A stretch of DNA of 64,000 nucleotides from Platerodrilus igneus. Its lineage: Eukaryota; Arthropoda; Insecta; Coleoptera; Lycidae. Below the pieces are notes generated by a model that was given only the letters and a program-made list of their open reading frames with translations, was not told where the DNA came from and ran no database searches. Both the position numbers and the translations under genes were made by a program. This document shows positions 21,061 to 31,600 of the stretch, piece by piece; the first letter of the stretch is position 1, and each line of letters opens with the position of its first letter. The stretch lies in the NCBI GenBank assembly GCA_036346225.1, contig JARFIW010001670.1, positions 5,332,001 to 5,396,000 of the forward strand, read 5' to 3'.

Positions 21061-23733
21061 ACGTCGCGGATATCCAGGAACCCTGCAGATAGCATTCTGG
21101 AACGCGCGAGGGCTGATGGGAAAGCGATTTGAGTTGCTGGAGTTTGCGCTGCGACACGACCTAGACGTTGTCCTGGTGAGCGAAACGTTCCTCAGCGCAC
21201 GAGAGGAGCCTAGGCTTCCCAACTACAGGCTGTTCCGGAACAATCGAGATGGCGTCGGAGGAGGCAAAGCGGCGTACGTCAAGGCAAGCCTGGAGCACTA
21301 CGTGGTGGACCTGCCACACCTAGAACGACTTGAAGCGACTGCAGTATGCGTAGTACTAGAGGGTTTCGGCCCTTTACGCCTGATCTCGGTTTATAACCGG
21401 CTAGGTGGCGAAGTGCTTAGCACGCAGGACCTGGACGCGTTGTTGGATGCGAGAGAACCTGTGCTTTTAGCAGGGGACCTCAACTCCAAACATCCGTCCT
21501 GGAACAGTCGGGTAGCAAATCGCAACGGACGCATACTTCGACAGTTTGCTGACGGACGTGAGGTCGAGGTCTTAGGACCAGCAGAACCCACTCACTACGG
21601 CAATAGAGGCAGGCCTGATGTGCTAGACGTCGCGATACTCCACCAAGTGACGCTGAACACGGAGATCCGGGCCGTCAGTGACCTCAGTTCTGACCACAAC
21701 CCGGTGCTGCTTTATCTCGGAGGGGAGTGAGCCCCGGCCATCAACGAAACCCTTAGGGTTTCGTGGCCGGCATTTGCCGCCCATCTAGCGAGGTCGGTCG
21801 AAGGGATGTCTAACGACATACCGACGACTGACGCGCTGGAGGCGCAAGTGGACCGCCTCGTGGAGTGCATACAGACCTCGGTCAGTAGCGCCACTTCCAT
21901 GAGACCGGTAGCGGATAAGAGAGACATCCTCTCTCTGCACATCCGTGACCTCATCCGGGAGAAGAACCGCGCCAGGCGTCAGTGGCAAAGAACCTGGGAT
22001 CCTGCGGAACGACTCCGGTATAATCGATTGGTCGCCGAAATGCGATTAGCAATTCGGCGGCACCGGAACGAGGCTTGGGAAGCTAGACTGGAGAACCTCC
22101 GAGCCGACGACAACTCTCTGTGGAGGATGTCGAAAGTACTGAGGAACAAGACGTCCCCGATGCCTCCTATCCATGGCAAAACAGGCTTAGCCTTTTCAGT
22201 CTCTGAAAAGGCAGATGTCTTCGCAGACAGCATGGAACATCAGTTCGAGCCGAACTATGCGCACGCAGACCTTCGGCATATCGAACGGGTCCATCGTGAA
22301 GTCCGGCGGAGGCTAAGGGACGACGACGATCCTCAGGAACTTGACCCTACCACGGTTGAAGAAGTCAAGGACCTTATCAAAGCCTTAAGGGTCAGAAAGG
22401 CTCCTGGACCGGACGGTATCTCCAACCGGGCTTTGAAAGCGCTGCCGGAAAACGCCCTCCGGGCGTTAACGGGAATCATCAATGCCATGTTGAGACTCCG
22501 CCACTTTCCATCCACGTGGAAAACGGCGGACGTCGTAGTGCTCCGGAAGGTTGGCAAATCTGCGACATTCCCACAGAACTACCGGCCCATTAGCTTGTTG
22601 TCGGTGTTTGGGAAAGTAGCGGAAGCCGTCTTTCTAAGGAGACTCCAGGCGGCGATGCAGGAGCACGACGTTATCCAGGACGAACAGTTTGGGTTCCGCA
22701 AGGGGCATTCCACCGTTCACCAGATACTGCGAGTAGTGGAGCACATCGCGGAAGGCTTCAACTGGCGACAGTCAACCGGCGCAGTGTTCCTGGACGTGTC
22801 TAAAGCTTTCGATAAGGTCTGGCACAACGGCCTACTCTACAAGATGCTGGAGAGGGGTTTACCACGCGCTCTCGTCCAACTGACAAGATCCTATCTTCGC
22901 GATAGATGGTTTTGCATCAGGCTGGACGGGGTGCGGTCGACGAGGCGGACAATCGGGGCTGGGGTACCCCAAGGCTCTCTCCTCCCGCCGGCACTCTTTA
23001 GCATCTTCGTGAGCGACCTACCGAAAACGGCAGACACCAGGATAGCACTATACGTCGACGACACAGCCATTCTAGCCAGGTCCCGTGCTCCGCACCTCAT
23101 TATGCAGAGACTGCAAACGGCGATGGACGCTCTCGAGGAGTGGCTAAGACTCTGGCCAGTCGAGGTCAATCCAGATAAGAGCACGGCAGTCTTCTTCTCG
23201 AAGCGACGTCACCGACCTGGAGACGATGTCAGAGCGTTCGACGAACCGATACCTTGGCGTTCAGACGTCAAGTATCTAGGGGTGTTCTTGATTCGAAGCT
23301 AACCTGGAAAGCTCACATCGAGTATGCGGCAAACAAGGCCAAGGGTGTTATGGCTCAGCTATACTCCTTGACCAACCGCCGAAGTAGGCTAAACGCTTCA
23401 AACAAGCTTAGGCTCTACCAGGCGATAACCAGACCGACGTTTGCATACGCATCAGCGGTGTGGGGTAACGCAGCGGAAACGCACATGCGGAAACTCCAGG
23501 TTATCCAGAACAAGGCCCTAAGGGGAGTCTTCGGAGCTCCCTGGTTCATCAGAAACGCTCAGCTTCACAGAGAGGCAAAACTGCCAACCGTCAAGGAATG
23601 GCTCCGGTCGAACGCAGAGAGGTTTTACGGATCTCTAGAAGATCACGAAAACCAGCTCATACGTGCTCTGGGCGCGTATGAAGAAGCCCTATGGCGACGA
23701 CATAAGCACCCCAGTGCGATGCTCCGGCAATGA
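21053..23733 (+). pseudogene. Jockey-type ORF2: APE endonuclease plus reverse transcriptase, two lesions
   Basis: The ATG at 21053 overlaps the end of ORF1. The endonuclease spans about 21080-21725, with AFWNARGLMG, VSETFLSAREE, LAGDLNSKHPSWNSR and the active-site SDHNPVLL. An in-frame TGA at 21728-21730 separates it from the rest; the same frame continues with the RT at about 22300-23180: KAPGPDGISNRAL, NYRPISLLSVFGKVAE, QFGFRKGHSTVH, FLDVSKAFDKVWHNGLL, GVPQGSLLPPALF and catalytic YVDDTA. Near 23280 a one-base change shifts the frame, and the C-terminal domain continues in another frame to a stop at 23731-23733. No RNase H domain follows, as in Jockey. All catalytic residues I can place are present; the two lesions alone inactivate it. 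Confidence 0.88.
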
Positions 23734-24901
23734 AAATTGCTGCGATTCCATCAGACGTCCGAAAGGAATAAACTGAGCGTAACGCCATGTTATTTCCAAT
23801 CGCGACGGCGGTGAAGGACCTAGTCCAGGTACGCTAGTCACGGGATTCCTATAAACGTCCTTTGACAAGGGATCTCGAGTCCGACACCAAAGTGGTTTTT
23901 AGTGGGTATGTCCTTGCTTCGGCAAGGAAGAGTCCCACAGAGCGGATATAAAATCTTATACCACTATAAAAAAAAAAACGTATAAGAGGCAGTCTACACT
24001 TGAATGTCTAATATAAATTATATCGTTGTAAAGTAAAAGTAGTTTGAGCTTTTAGAAGTATACATAAATGTTATATGCTGTGTCTAATGTACATGCAGCT
24101 TGTAGTATACATAAATAAATAGAAGTGTATATAAACAAATAGTTGTGTTAGTGTTGTTAATGGACCTATGGTAAAGAAGTTAGTTTAAGAAGAAATTAGT
24201 GCTTGTAAATTCATTAGTGTAATAGTGCTTCATTGTTAAGTGGACTGAAAACATCTATAAATAAGGCATATACTGTTAATTAGACTTGTGAACAGTGAGT
24301 AATAAAGACCTTTATTATTACTTGTTTTAAATTAAAGAAACGCGGTAGTAGTAGCTCGTTTCATTATTATCAATACACACCTTTGAAGAAAGTTGATCTT
24401 TTTAAACATAAGTCTCAAAGGGCTAACTCCAAAGATGTTAGGATACCACGATTGTTTGGTCAAAAATGTAGTGAAATAAAAGATGAAAAGCTGTGCGACT
24501 TAAAAAAGGAACTTATTTTCATTCCAGATGCATTCAAGTGGTTCTACGAACAAATATTAAATAAGCACTGAACTGAAAATCCTTTGTTCTAGATTGTAAC
24601 CTTATTATATTGTACACATTATAGGAAAGTTAACTACATTTCAACAGTATGTTTTACTAAACAGCTCCTTTATCCAAAAAGTTAAGTGCCACTATGTTCC
24701 TCAATTATGTAGATAAAGGTGCTGCATAAATATTTAAAAAAGACTTAAAATATGAAAAAATATTGTTATTTATTTGTACAGCAAGAAAATATACTATTTT
24801 AGATATACAGAAATGCATGTTTCAAAAGTTGATCTCTAATCATAATATCATATAAAAGTAACATCAAAAAGACTTTGACCTCAAATATCTCAAAATATTA
24901 A

Positions 24902-27289
24902 CCCTTAAGTACTACCGACCAAATATGATTACATTGGTACTTCAGACGGGCCAGTCAGACCCAATATTTAATTGGCAATTAAATCAATTTAGAAACAAGC
25001 AAATTGTTTATTTTCTCAAAATATAAGTAAAATGCACACACTTAATGAACTTAAAGTAAATGAACTATCCTAAATACGGTTGGGGCAAAGTTTTTTAGCA
25101 CATGTTAAACAAATTGGTATTTTACAAGTCTCACAGTATGTGTTAGTTTTGCGGTCCTTATTCCCAGGACATATACCACATCTTTTCCTTTTTGATAGGG
25201 TAGTAGTTTCCTGACGTTTAGTGTTATGATCTAGAACTATACCAAGGATATCTGCTGTAAGACTTTGCAGTTTGCGTGGTATTTTGTTGTTGTTGATTCT
25301 GAGAGTCATAAGTCCGGTACAAAGACTACGACCAAGTTGATGTAAGTAATCTAGTTTTTTAATTTCCTTACCATTCGAAGAAAATTGATATAAAACTCGT
25401 GAATTGACCCCAGATACATTCAGCATCATGTGAAATAATACCATTGGCCAACGTCTTGTTCTACGAGATGTAGAGTAATTGGCACATTTTTGATCTAGTG
25501 AATCTACACCGAACTTAGTTGAATTATAAAATAGAATGATCTCAGGTTTTTTAGTCAAGGCATCTATTGATTTCTCCTTATGCATACTAGATGTTAAAAT
25601 GACTGCTTTCCTTTGTTTAGGAACATATGATACAATTGTATCATTCGAAGTAAATCCAAAAACTGAAGTATCAACTTCACGTTCTTTGGATGGCAGAAAT
25701 TGAGGAGGTATAAATCTTTTATTTTTCTTCAAAGTTCCTACATATGTCAATTTTCTCTTTCTAAATTCTTCAGTTAATTCTAAGGAAGTGTATCAATTGT
25801 CTCCTGTTATATTTTTCTGAGTGCCTACTATGGATTCCGTTAAACGAAGTACAACATCAGTCGATTTAGAAAATTTGTATTCGTTTTTCTTGATACTCTT
25901 TCCAGTTTACACGTCACAATTGAACATATAGTGTGTTTTACAATCCGCCAAAATTTGTATTTTAATGCCATATCGCGCCGGTTTATTAGGCATATACATT
26001 TTAAAAGCACATCGGCCTCTAAAAGGCGTAAGCATCTCATCGACTGTCGTGTATAGACCTGGTGAATAACAATTTTTTGAATTTTGAACAAATTCTTCGA
26101 AAATATCTGAAATAGGCCCTAATTTATTTTCTTCAACTCTATCCTTCCTGGTATCTTCACTATCAAATCGAAGACAGCACAGTAAAAAACAAAATCGTGC
26201 CAGAGACATGGTACAACGAAATATATCTCTACCAATTCCGTTAGTTGCCCATAAAAACCGTAAATCTTCATGACCACATTTAAAGACTCTTAATAAATAA
26301 AGAAAACCAATAAATGCCTCCTATTTCTATCTTATCAGTAATATTAATAAATGAAGCAGAAAATTGAGATCTGCTGTTTCTGCGCCTTTTAAATTTACTA
26401 TACATTACTTTAATCTTCTCAATTTTGGCATTAGTCCAAACGACAACTTCTGAAATCATTCTATCAGATATTAGCAGTCTCCAAGCTTCTAATGGAGATG
26501 AAGGAGGATTTTGTTGGGCTGAACCTTTCAAACCTGGCAAAACTGTTACTATATTCTTTGCTAAAGTTTTTCCTCTTACTGGTGCATCTTGTGCCCATTT
26601 TGTCCTGTTTTTTCCATACCACGCTTTACTGTTCTTTGTCGTCTTCACTCTTCTATCTTCTAATGACTGAGTATCTTCCTGTTCTTCATCGCTTTGATCA
26701 GATGGATTCCATTCGACTTCACTGTCAGAATCATGATCACTAAGTTCTTCAAAATCATTTTCCTCCTGCTCACTTACATCGCCAGCATTTAATATATTTT
26801 CGCACGCTTCACGCCTATCTTCTGCTAAAGATACAACATCGTCGTTATCTGAACTGTCGTTATCAATGCTATCATCGAAGTCCTCTCAAAACTCATCATT
26901 TTCAATAATTTGCAGAAGTTCCGCATCAGAAAGTCCCCTTCTGTTTTCCATTATCCTTAAGTAAATGTAACCGATCATAAGGACGTTTTAAATCATAGAT
27001 TATTTTACTTGTACATTTGCACTCTAAATATGCAAAATCTAAAACATGATAATTTTCCACGACTACCAAAAATACTTACGCTTCTACTACAGACGGGTCG
27101 CTCAGACCCAAAATTACAATAATACGGTTAAAAAATCGCTTTACAGACAGGTATATCACGTTACACGTTTACAAACCAACTGATTTAGGAATACTAAAGG
27201 ACAGGATGCATACAGACATGTGCAAAGCAACATTCTACATGTTTCAACAAGATGCTGGGTCTCAGAGACCCGTCGGTAGTACTTAAGGG
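24902..27289 (-). mobile_element. piggyBac-type transposon, inactive copy (2.4 kb)
   Basis: Flanked by TTAA on both sides (24898-24901 and 27290-27293), the signature piggyBac target. Terminal inverted repeats begin CCCTTAAGTACTACCGAC, perfect for 18 bp. Subterminal motifs resembling GACGGGTCGCTCAGACCC occur near 24953, near 27093 and next to the right end (GGTCTCAGAGACC). The transposase lies on the minus strand. The element sits in the 3' part of the DUF7869-type element. Confidence 0.92.
25070..26951 (-). pseudogene. piggyBac transposase, broken
   Basis: About 625 codons from the ATG at 26951-26949 down to the stop near 25070. The N-terminus is acidic (MENRRGLSDAELLQIIE, then Asp/Glu-rich), followed by the DDE_Tnp_1_7 core. 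DTRKDRVEENKLGPISDIFE precedes VDEMLTPFRGRC, which holds the first catalytic Asp. GDN-YTS holds the second, with its Trp codon now TGA (about 25788). GVDSLDQKCANYS holds the third. The C-terminal cysteine-rich finger is CGICPGNKDRKTNTYCETC followed by CLTCAKKLC. A TGA early in the acidic region (about 26886), the lost Trp and several frameshifts inactivate it. Open pieces remain at 25070-25750, 25907-26209 and 26280-26648. Confidence 0.88.
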
Positions 27290-27598
27290 TTAATTATGTT
27301 GTTTAGCACCTTTATCCACTTACTCTTTCAATTTCTACATATTTGTTTTAGTTTTAGTTTAGTCTATTATTTAAACTAACCAGTTGTGTCAAGGGAATAA
27401 ACCTTTTTGTAATTTATTTAAATAGAAAATGTAGTGTTTTACAGGTATGCTATCACTCCATATATAAATTAGGTGTATAATTTACTTTTATGATTTTGGA
27501 TTAAATTATAATAAATAAATACCTTATAATTAATTTTAAAAAAATTATATACATCACGAAATTTTCATTTAAGAGTGTGGCAGAATAGGCGCAAGCTA

Positions 27599-27670
27599 GG
27601 TTCCATGGTGTAATGGTTAGCACTCTGGACTTTGAATCCAGCGATCCGAGTTCAAATCTCGGTGGGACCT
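27599..27670 (+). tRNA. tRNA-Gln (anticodon TTG)
   Basis: A 72-nt cloverleaf without an intron. The acceptor stem is GGTTCCA with TGGGACC (one T-G wobble). The D arm contains TGGTGTAATGG (A box). The anticodon stem is CTGGA/TCCAG with anticodon TTG at 27632-27634, and the T arm is GAGTTCAAATCTC (B box). The discriminator is T at 27670, and a T run for Pol III termination begins about 27676. It closely resembles conserved animal tRNA-Gln and appears functional. Confidence 0.95.
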
Positions 27671-27779
27671 CTCAGTTTTTTTGTTTCTATAAATTAAATT
27701 ATGAAAATAAAGTATAATAATATAAACACGAAAAAATGCTCTAAAATCATTTGTCGGATTAATTACTTATAAAAATCTG

Positions 27780-28080
27780 GGTTCGCTTTTCCATTGTCGC
27801 CGTTCTACAATTTAAGTTTCACAAGGTGCAATTGCTATGAACCACTAGAAATGCTGTGTTGCTGCTTTCCGATGCTCTGCGTTTGCGCTCCAACCCACAA
27901 GAATAAATCGCCAAGTGCCATGCCAGCAGTTGTTTTGTCGTTCATGAGTCGGGCTCGGGTTAGTGGATTAGGTACGCTAAGCTTAGGTCGTGTGCTATAG
28001 CACGGCATTCAGTAATTATTCCATTCGCGAACGAACAATACCTTAACGATTTTAAAACTGTGCGCTTTTAATAGTTAAAA
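27780..28080 (+). promoter_or_regulatory. Probable 5' region of the alpha-actinin gene
   Basis: CpG content rises sharply over the surrounding AT-rich DNA (for example TTGTCGCCGTTC, TTGTCGTTCATGAGTCGG, CATTCGCGAACGAACAATA) just before the actinin ATG. A 68-codon frame at 27794-28000 has no domain and is probably not translated. No TATA box was recognised; transcription start unknown. Confidence 0.45.
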
Positions 28081-28203
28081 ATGATTGCCACTGACGGTTA
28101 TCATAACGACGTCGATCATATGGGTGATGGATACATGGAACAGGAGGAAGAATGGGAACGTGAAGGACTACTTGACCCGGCATGGGAGAAGCAACAAAAG
28201 AAG
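28081..28203 (+). CDS. Actn: Alpha-actinin, first coding exon (N-terminus only)
   Basis: From the ATG at 28081 the 41 codons include DGYMEQEEEWEREGLLD and end with WEKQQKK, then a consensus donor AAG|GTATGT at 28204. This acidic segment is the start of animal alpha-actinin; the next exon should begin with the actin-binding calponin-homology domain (a TFTAWCNSHLR-type start). Alpha-actinin is an antiparallel dimer that crosslinks actin filaments at Z-discs and adhesion sites. No second exon was found in the remaining 35.8 kb, so the downstream part is inferred to be intron 1. The exon is undamaged and the ATG has an A at -3. tRNA-Gln lies about 410 bp upstream on the same strand. Confidence 0.9.
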
Positions 28204-30244
28204 GTATGTTAACCTCATTAAATGCAGTAATCTGAACTGGGAAGTGTTGGCTGGCTATTGAAAAATTTTTCTAATTATTTGTCGCCGACATAACCTCACT
28301 TTGTTGTTAAGTGATACTCATTTTTAAAAGAGTAAGTCGATAACCTTTGGTTGAAAAAATAGTGTAGCCGGTGTTTTGTTTTGCTTAGCCATTAACATCT
28401 ATTGCAGTGCGCCGTGTCTGTAATATTATCACCCTATCTATTTTTAGAACAAAGTTGTTACAAATAGTTTATACCATCTGGTGACTCGATTTAAATGCCA
28501 TTAAATAGTGTTAAAAACGCCGAATTCTTGTAGCCGGTCATGAAATTTTACAAATTCTTGATGAAAACAGTTTCGCTCCCATTAAAGCTAAAAAATGATG
28601 GAAAATTGAATTAAGGTGGGCGGAAAAGAGATGCGCGTACAAGCGTCGTATTTCCGACGCCCATGACCAAACAAGGATTCGACGACGTATGTAATTGTGG
28701 CTCCGAGTTCATAAACAAACTTGGAAACGAGAATTTTGATCTTTTTATAATTTTTACAATTTAATATTTGGATTTTTCACGTCCGACTGAATTAAACTGT
28801 AAATTAATTAGACACTTCAGCTTAATTCTTATTTTTTTGGGTTTTTTTAAAACCCAATTGCTTCAGAATATTGCCCCGTGTCTAAAAAAAAATGTTTTGT
28901 TAATTAAAAAAATTTGTTGACCCTTGAAGGTTGTTGAATATCAATGCTTTTAAGACATACATACCTTTATTTAACCACAAAGTTCAAAATACAATATCAA
29001 AAGTTTGCTTAAAATATATTTTAGATAATATACAGGGTGCTATTGTAGCTGCAGGTGTGTTAATTTAACATTAGTTTTAGATTATTTATACCTAGTTTAT
29101 TGGAAATTTTTTTTAGTTGAAATGGTGTTGTCATCGGTATACATCAGTTTCTTGGATTATCTGTTTAAATTTTTTAAAGAGCTTCAGGGTGGGTTTTTCT
29201 ATGCATTGGTATTTCGGAAACCGTTAAAGGTGGGGAGATGCAATGAGATTTAGTCAAACATTAGAGATAAAGATTCGGTTAAATGGGAAAGAAATTGGTC
29301 TATTTGTGAGAAGACAAAAAACAATTGTCGATACGTGCCGAATCAAAAATCCGAAAATTTCAGTTTGCATTTTTGAATTGACTGAAGAAATTTTTGGTTT
29401 TAAATTTGAAAACTTGCAAGGTACAGTTATTAAAATTACTATTATATCGTCCCTGTCCAGCTAACGCATACGACATTGAGACGACCTTTTAGAACAGAAA
29501 AAAAACTGAATTTGCATACTTATTTGTTTTGGCAAATTGATAATTATTTTGATTGTTTTATATTTCCTAAGGCATTAACATTTGGTTCCGACACTAATTA
29601 CATAATATTTTTCGATATCAGCCCAAATGAGTGGCGCTTGCGTTATTTTACAATTCCCTTTTAAGAATCTTCTGGAGGCTAAAATATTTTTTGTCTCTTA
29701 AAATTTTTTACTTTAAAACTATGTTAAATATAATTGTACAATAAATTATGCACCAAAAGTGAGAATAACACACAACTTACTTTGTTTTTCACATTATTTG
29801 TCTAAATCAGACCGGAAACTTTTTGTCTTGTAGACCACCGGCCAATTTTTTCGGTTTTGAATCCCCCGCGCTTTTTTAATATCTAATTGTTAGAATCCAT
29901 CAACTTAAAATGGTTTTTGACACCTCACACAGTGCTACTTACTTTGATAGCTTTAACCGACACACATTAAGCTTTTATACATTTATTAATTAAAACGACA
30001 CAAATGCAAGTTCAGTAAAATCATAGTATAAAATAACTATACACAAAATTAATGTTTTCTAATGGGAGGGATGAGCTCGATGCTTTAATAGCAAATTATC
30101 AATATTTAGCTTCAATTTATAGGTTAAACCTTATCTTCTCTATCGGTGATGTCTAATCTGTTTCTTTTATTTGTAAGAAGATTTTCAACCGCGCTGAAAC
30201 CCTTTTCCACGTGGTATGAAGAGGAAAAGCTATCAAAACCGGAT
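28204..30244 (+). other. Start of alpha-actinin intron 1, no second exon seen
   Basis: Begins with the splice donor GTATGT. Non-coding, with an ACAGGGTG-type motif near 29032 often found at insect DNA-transposon ends. Short open frames at 29243-29464 and 29476-29664 have no recognisable domain and were not called. Confidence 0.55.
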
Positions 30245-30438
30245 ATGCTAATTTGCTGACCAACTAATAATATTTTAAAAAAGTACTACTTTTTTAATCA
30301 AATGCGGCTAGACTGTGTGAGTGCGGCCATGTGGGTTCAATCATATTCCCCCAAAATTTTTATTTTTTGCCACCCCCTTCCACCTCTTTTCATAAATATC
30401 TAAAAATCTCAACCAATATTGTGCGGCCTCTCAGTATT

Positions 30439-31393
30439 GGTGCGGCCACATGCGTTCTATTGTAAGAACGTAAAATTTTAATTTTCTAGACCCCCCTCCA
30501 ACCCCAACTAGAAAAACTTGAAGAAAAGCTGAAACAGTCGACCAATATTGTGTGGCCACTAAGTATAGGTGCGGCCACATGCGTTCTATTGTTAGAACAT
30601 AAAATTTTAATTTTCTAGACTCTCTCCCCAACCCCAACTACAAAAAATTGAAGAAAACCTGAAACAGCCGACCAATATTGTGCGGCCACTCAGTATAGGT
30701 GCGGCCACATACGTTCTATTGTTAGAACATAAAATTTTAATTTTCTAGACCCCTCCCCAACCCCAACTAGAAAAAATTTAAGAAAACCTGAAATAGTCGA
30801 CCAATATTGTGAGGCCACTTAGAGTAGTGCGGCTACATGCGTTCTATTGTAAGAACGTAAAATTTTAATTTTCTAACCCCCCCAGAAAAATTGAAGAAAA
30901 CCTGAAACAGTCGACCAATATTGTGCGGCCACTCAGTATAGGTGCAGCCACATGCGGTCTCTATTGTAAGGGCGTCGCCGTGGATCAATGTAGTACGCGT
31001 AAGACTACGGATGCCAAGGACCTGGGTTCAAATCCCGACACGGCCGACTGCTTGAAAAATGGCAGGTGAGCATTTTTCACAAAAATTCCGTCCTCGTTCG
31101 GATGAGAGGTTAAATGGAGGTCCCGTGTGTGAGTGTTGTCACGCACGTTAAAGATCCCTACCTTGCCTGGAACGGCAAGGGTTTGGCAAAATTCTAAATT
31201 TCCAGGCAACACAAAACTCGCCTCCTGGCCAATGTAGTACCTTCGGGTGGAGCATTGGAAATGTAAATGAACTGTCTCTATTGTAAGAACGTAAAATTTT
31301 CATTTTCTAGACCCCTAACCCTAACTAGAAAAAATTAAAAAAAACCTGAAACACTCGACCAATATTGTGCGGCCACTCAGTGTAGATGCGGCC
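30439..31393 (+). repeat. Left-arm tandem units of the foldback element
   Basis: Units begin near 30439, 30568, 30698, 30827 and 30941 (period 129-130 bp, the last shorter). Each contains GTGCGGCCACATGCGTTCTA, AAAATTTTAATTTTCTAGAC, a C-rich run, CCCCAACTAGAAAAA and GTCGACCAATATTGTGCGGC. The array continues beyond the inserted element at 33678-33850. Confidence 0.85.
30971..31273 (+). mobile_element. tRNA-derived SINE, copy 1
   Basis: About 303 bp flanked by a 14-bp target duplication GTCTCTATTGTAAG (30957-30970 and 31274-31287). A tRNA-like head carries a B box GGTTCAAATCC at 31024-31034. The body includes TCGTTCGGATGAGAGGT, CCCGTGTGTGAGTGTTGT, CGCACGTTAAAGATCCC and the 3' block CCAATGTAGTACCTTCGGGT. 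It is inserted in a subrepeat of the foldback element. Confidence 0.88.
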
Positions 31394-31429
31394 CGAGGGG
31401 TTAACCACTCCCGAAATACATGTACGTTT

Positions 31430-31600
31430 CACCCGAAATCACCACCGAAATCCCGAAATCACCGTCGAAATCTCGAAATCACGACCGAAATCTCGAAATC
31501 ACCACCGAAATCCCGAATTCATCACCGAAATCTCGAAATCACCATCTAAGTCCCGAAATCACCATCGAAATCCCGAAATCGCCATCGAATTCGCGCCGAA
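31430..31600 (+). repeat. CCGAAATC minisatellite
   Basis: About nine degenerate 18-bp units built from ACCGAAATC and CCGAAATC, making all three frames open without being genes. A related but rearranged cluster of GATTTCGGC/GCCGAAATC motifs lies near the other end of the element at 33515-33645. Confidence 0.85.

Larger units (their letters stand above)
20322..23980 (+). mobile_element. GC-rich Jockey-clade non-LTR retrotransposon inside the solo LTR
   Basis: Flanked by a 14-bp target duplication TATAAGAGGCAGTC (20308-20321 and 23981-23994) and ending in an A-rich tail near 23968-23978. It is 5' truncated inside ORF1. Base composition is much richer in G and C than the surroundings, including third codon positions. 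ORF1 and ORF2 overlap by 8 bp. The 3' UTR is 23734-23980. Only two breaks are visible in ORF2, so this is the youngest layer of the nest by both position and decay. Confidence 0.9.
20164..24363 (+). repeat. Solo LTR, second copy, split by a retrotransposon
   Basis: The left part (20164-20321) and right part (23995-24363) together match the solo LTR at 821-1363, with the same TGTTGCGATCC start, TATA region, AATAAA (24301-24306) and TCA end. TTAT lies on both sides (20160-20163 and 24364-24367), a 4-bp duplication, or ATTAT if the last A belongs to the target. It sits inside the (ATT)n tail of the Jockey-like element, so it is younger than that element. Confidence 0.82.
15493..24571 (+). pseudogene. 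DUF7869-type putative transposase gene, broken and split by insertions
   Basis: A multi-exon gene of a family recurrent in insect genomes; the DUF7869 label is from memory. Exon 1 (15493-15640) and exon 2 (15747-15891) have good GT/AG borders; exon 3 starts at 16062. A basic region WKRRKSAILRQCDKSYIS is followed by a Cys-rich segment (CAMKNADSNV or NEKCRLQCSAQF by frame), QVCKTAFLSL, HCPADTSHYSRNINP, LSFGLPRSDTCSTCDSGNC, FDYCTFDLQQTMPLPKP, WLWFYNLGTH, DSCAGQNKN and GHTYLDCDRDFGRIEK. The C-terminus resumes after the nested insertion at 24376-24571 (DVRIPRLFGQKCSEI, ending in a stop). The acidic residues in FDLQQ, DSCAGQ and LDCDRDF could form an RNase-H-like triad. Frameshifts and stops are frequent, so it is inactive. 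Confidence 0.72.
15141..27333 (+). mobile_element. DUF7869-type DNA transposon (outermost layer of a nested insertion)
   Basis: Bounded by inverted termini: positions 15141-15171 and the reverse complement of 27303-27333 agree at 29 of 31 bases. The inner 21 bases (15151-15171 and 27303-27323) are identical; their core is GTGGATAAAGGTGCTAA. The element encloses one degraded gene (15493-24571) and extra copies of the terminal motif near both ends. Subtracting the Jockey/LTR/Jockey nest (about 17.8-24.36 kb) and the piggyBac (24902-27289) leaves roughly 3.2 kb, a normal size for a DNA transposon. No target duplication was identified, so the outer limits may shift by a few bases. Classification is inferred from structure. 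Confidence 0.65.

Noticed and set aside
20320..21222. Several long minus-strand and alternative plus-strand frames over the Jockey ORF1/ORF2 junction
   Set aside because: Shadows of GC-rich coding sequence; the true frames carry zinc knuckles and endonuclease motifs.
27794..28000. 68-codon Cys-rich frame upstream of alpha-actinin
   Set aside because: No domain; lies in the probable promoter or 5' UTR region and is short enough to be chance in GC-richer DNA.
30961..31040. Possible tRNA gene with a B box
   Set aside because: The tRNA-like head does not form a full cloverleaf and continues into a SINE body flanked by a 14-bp duplication.
30439..31393. Regularly spaced repeats considered as a CRISPR-like array
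   Set aside because: Units of about 129 bp are repeated throughout with no unique spacers, and the genome is eukaryotic.
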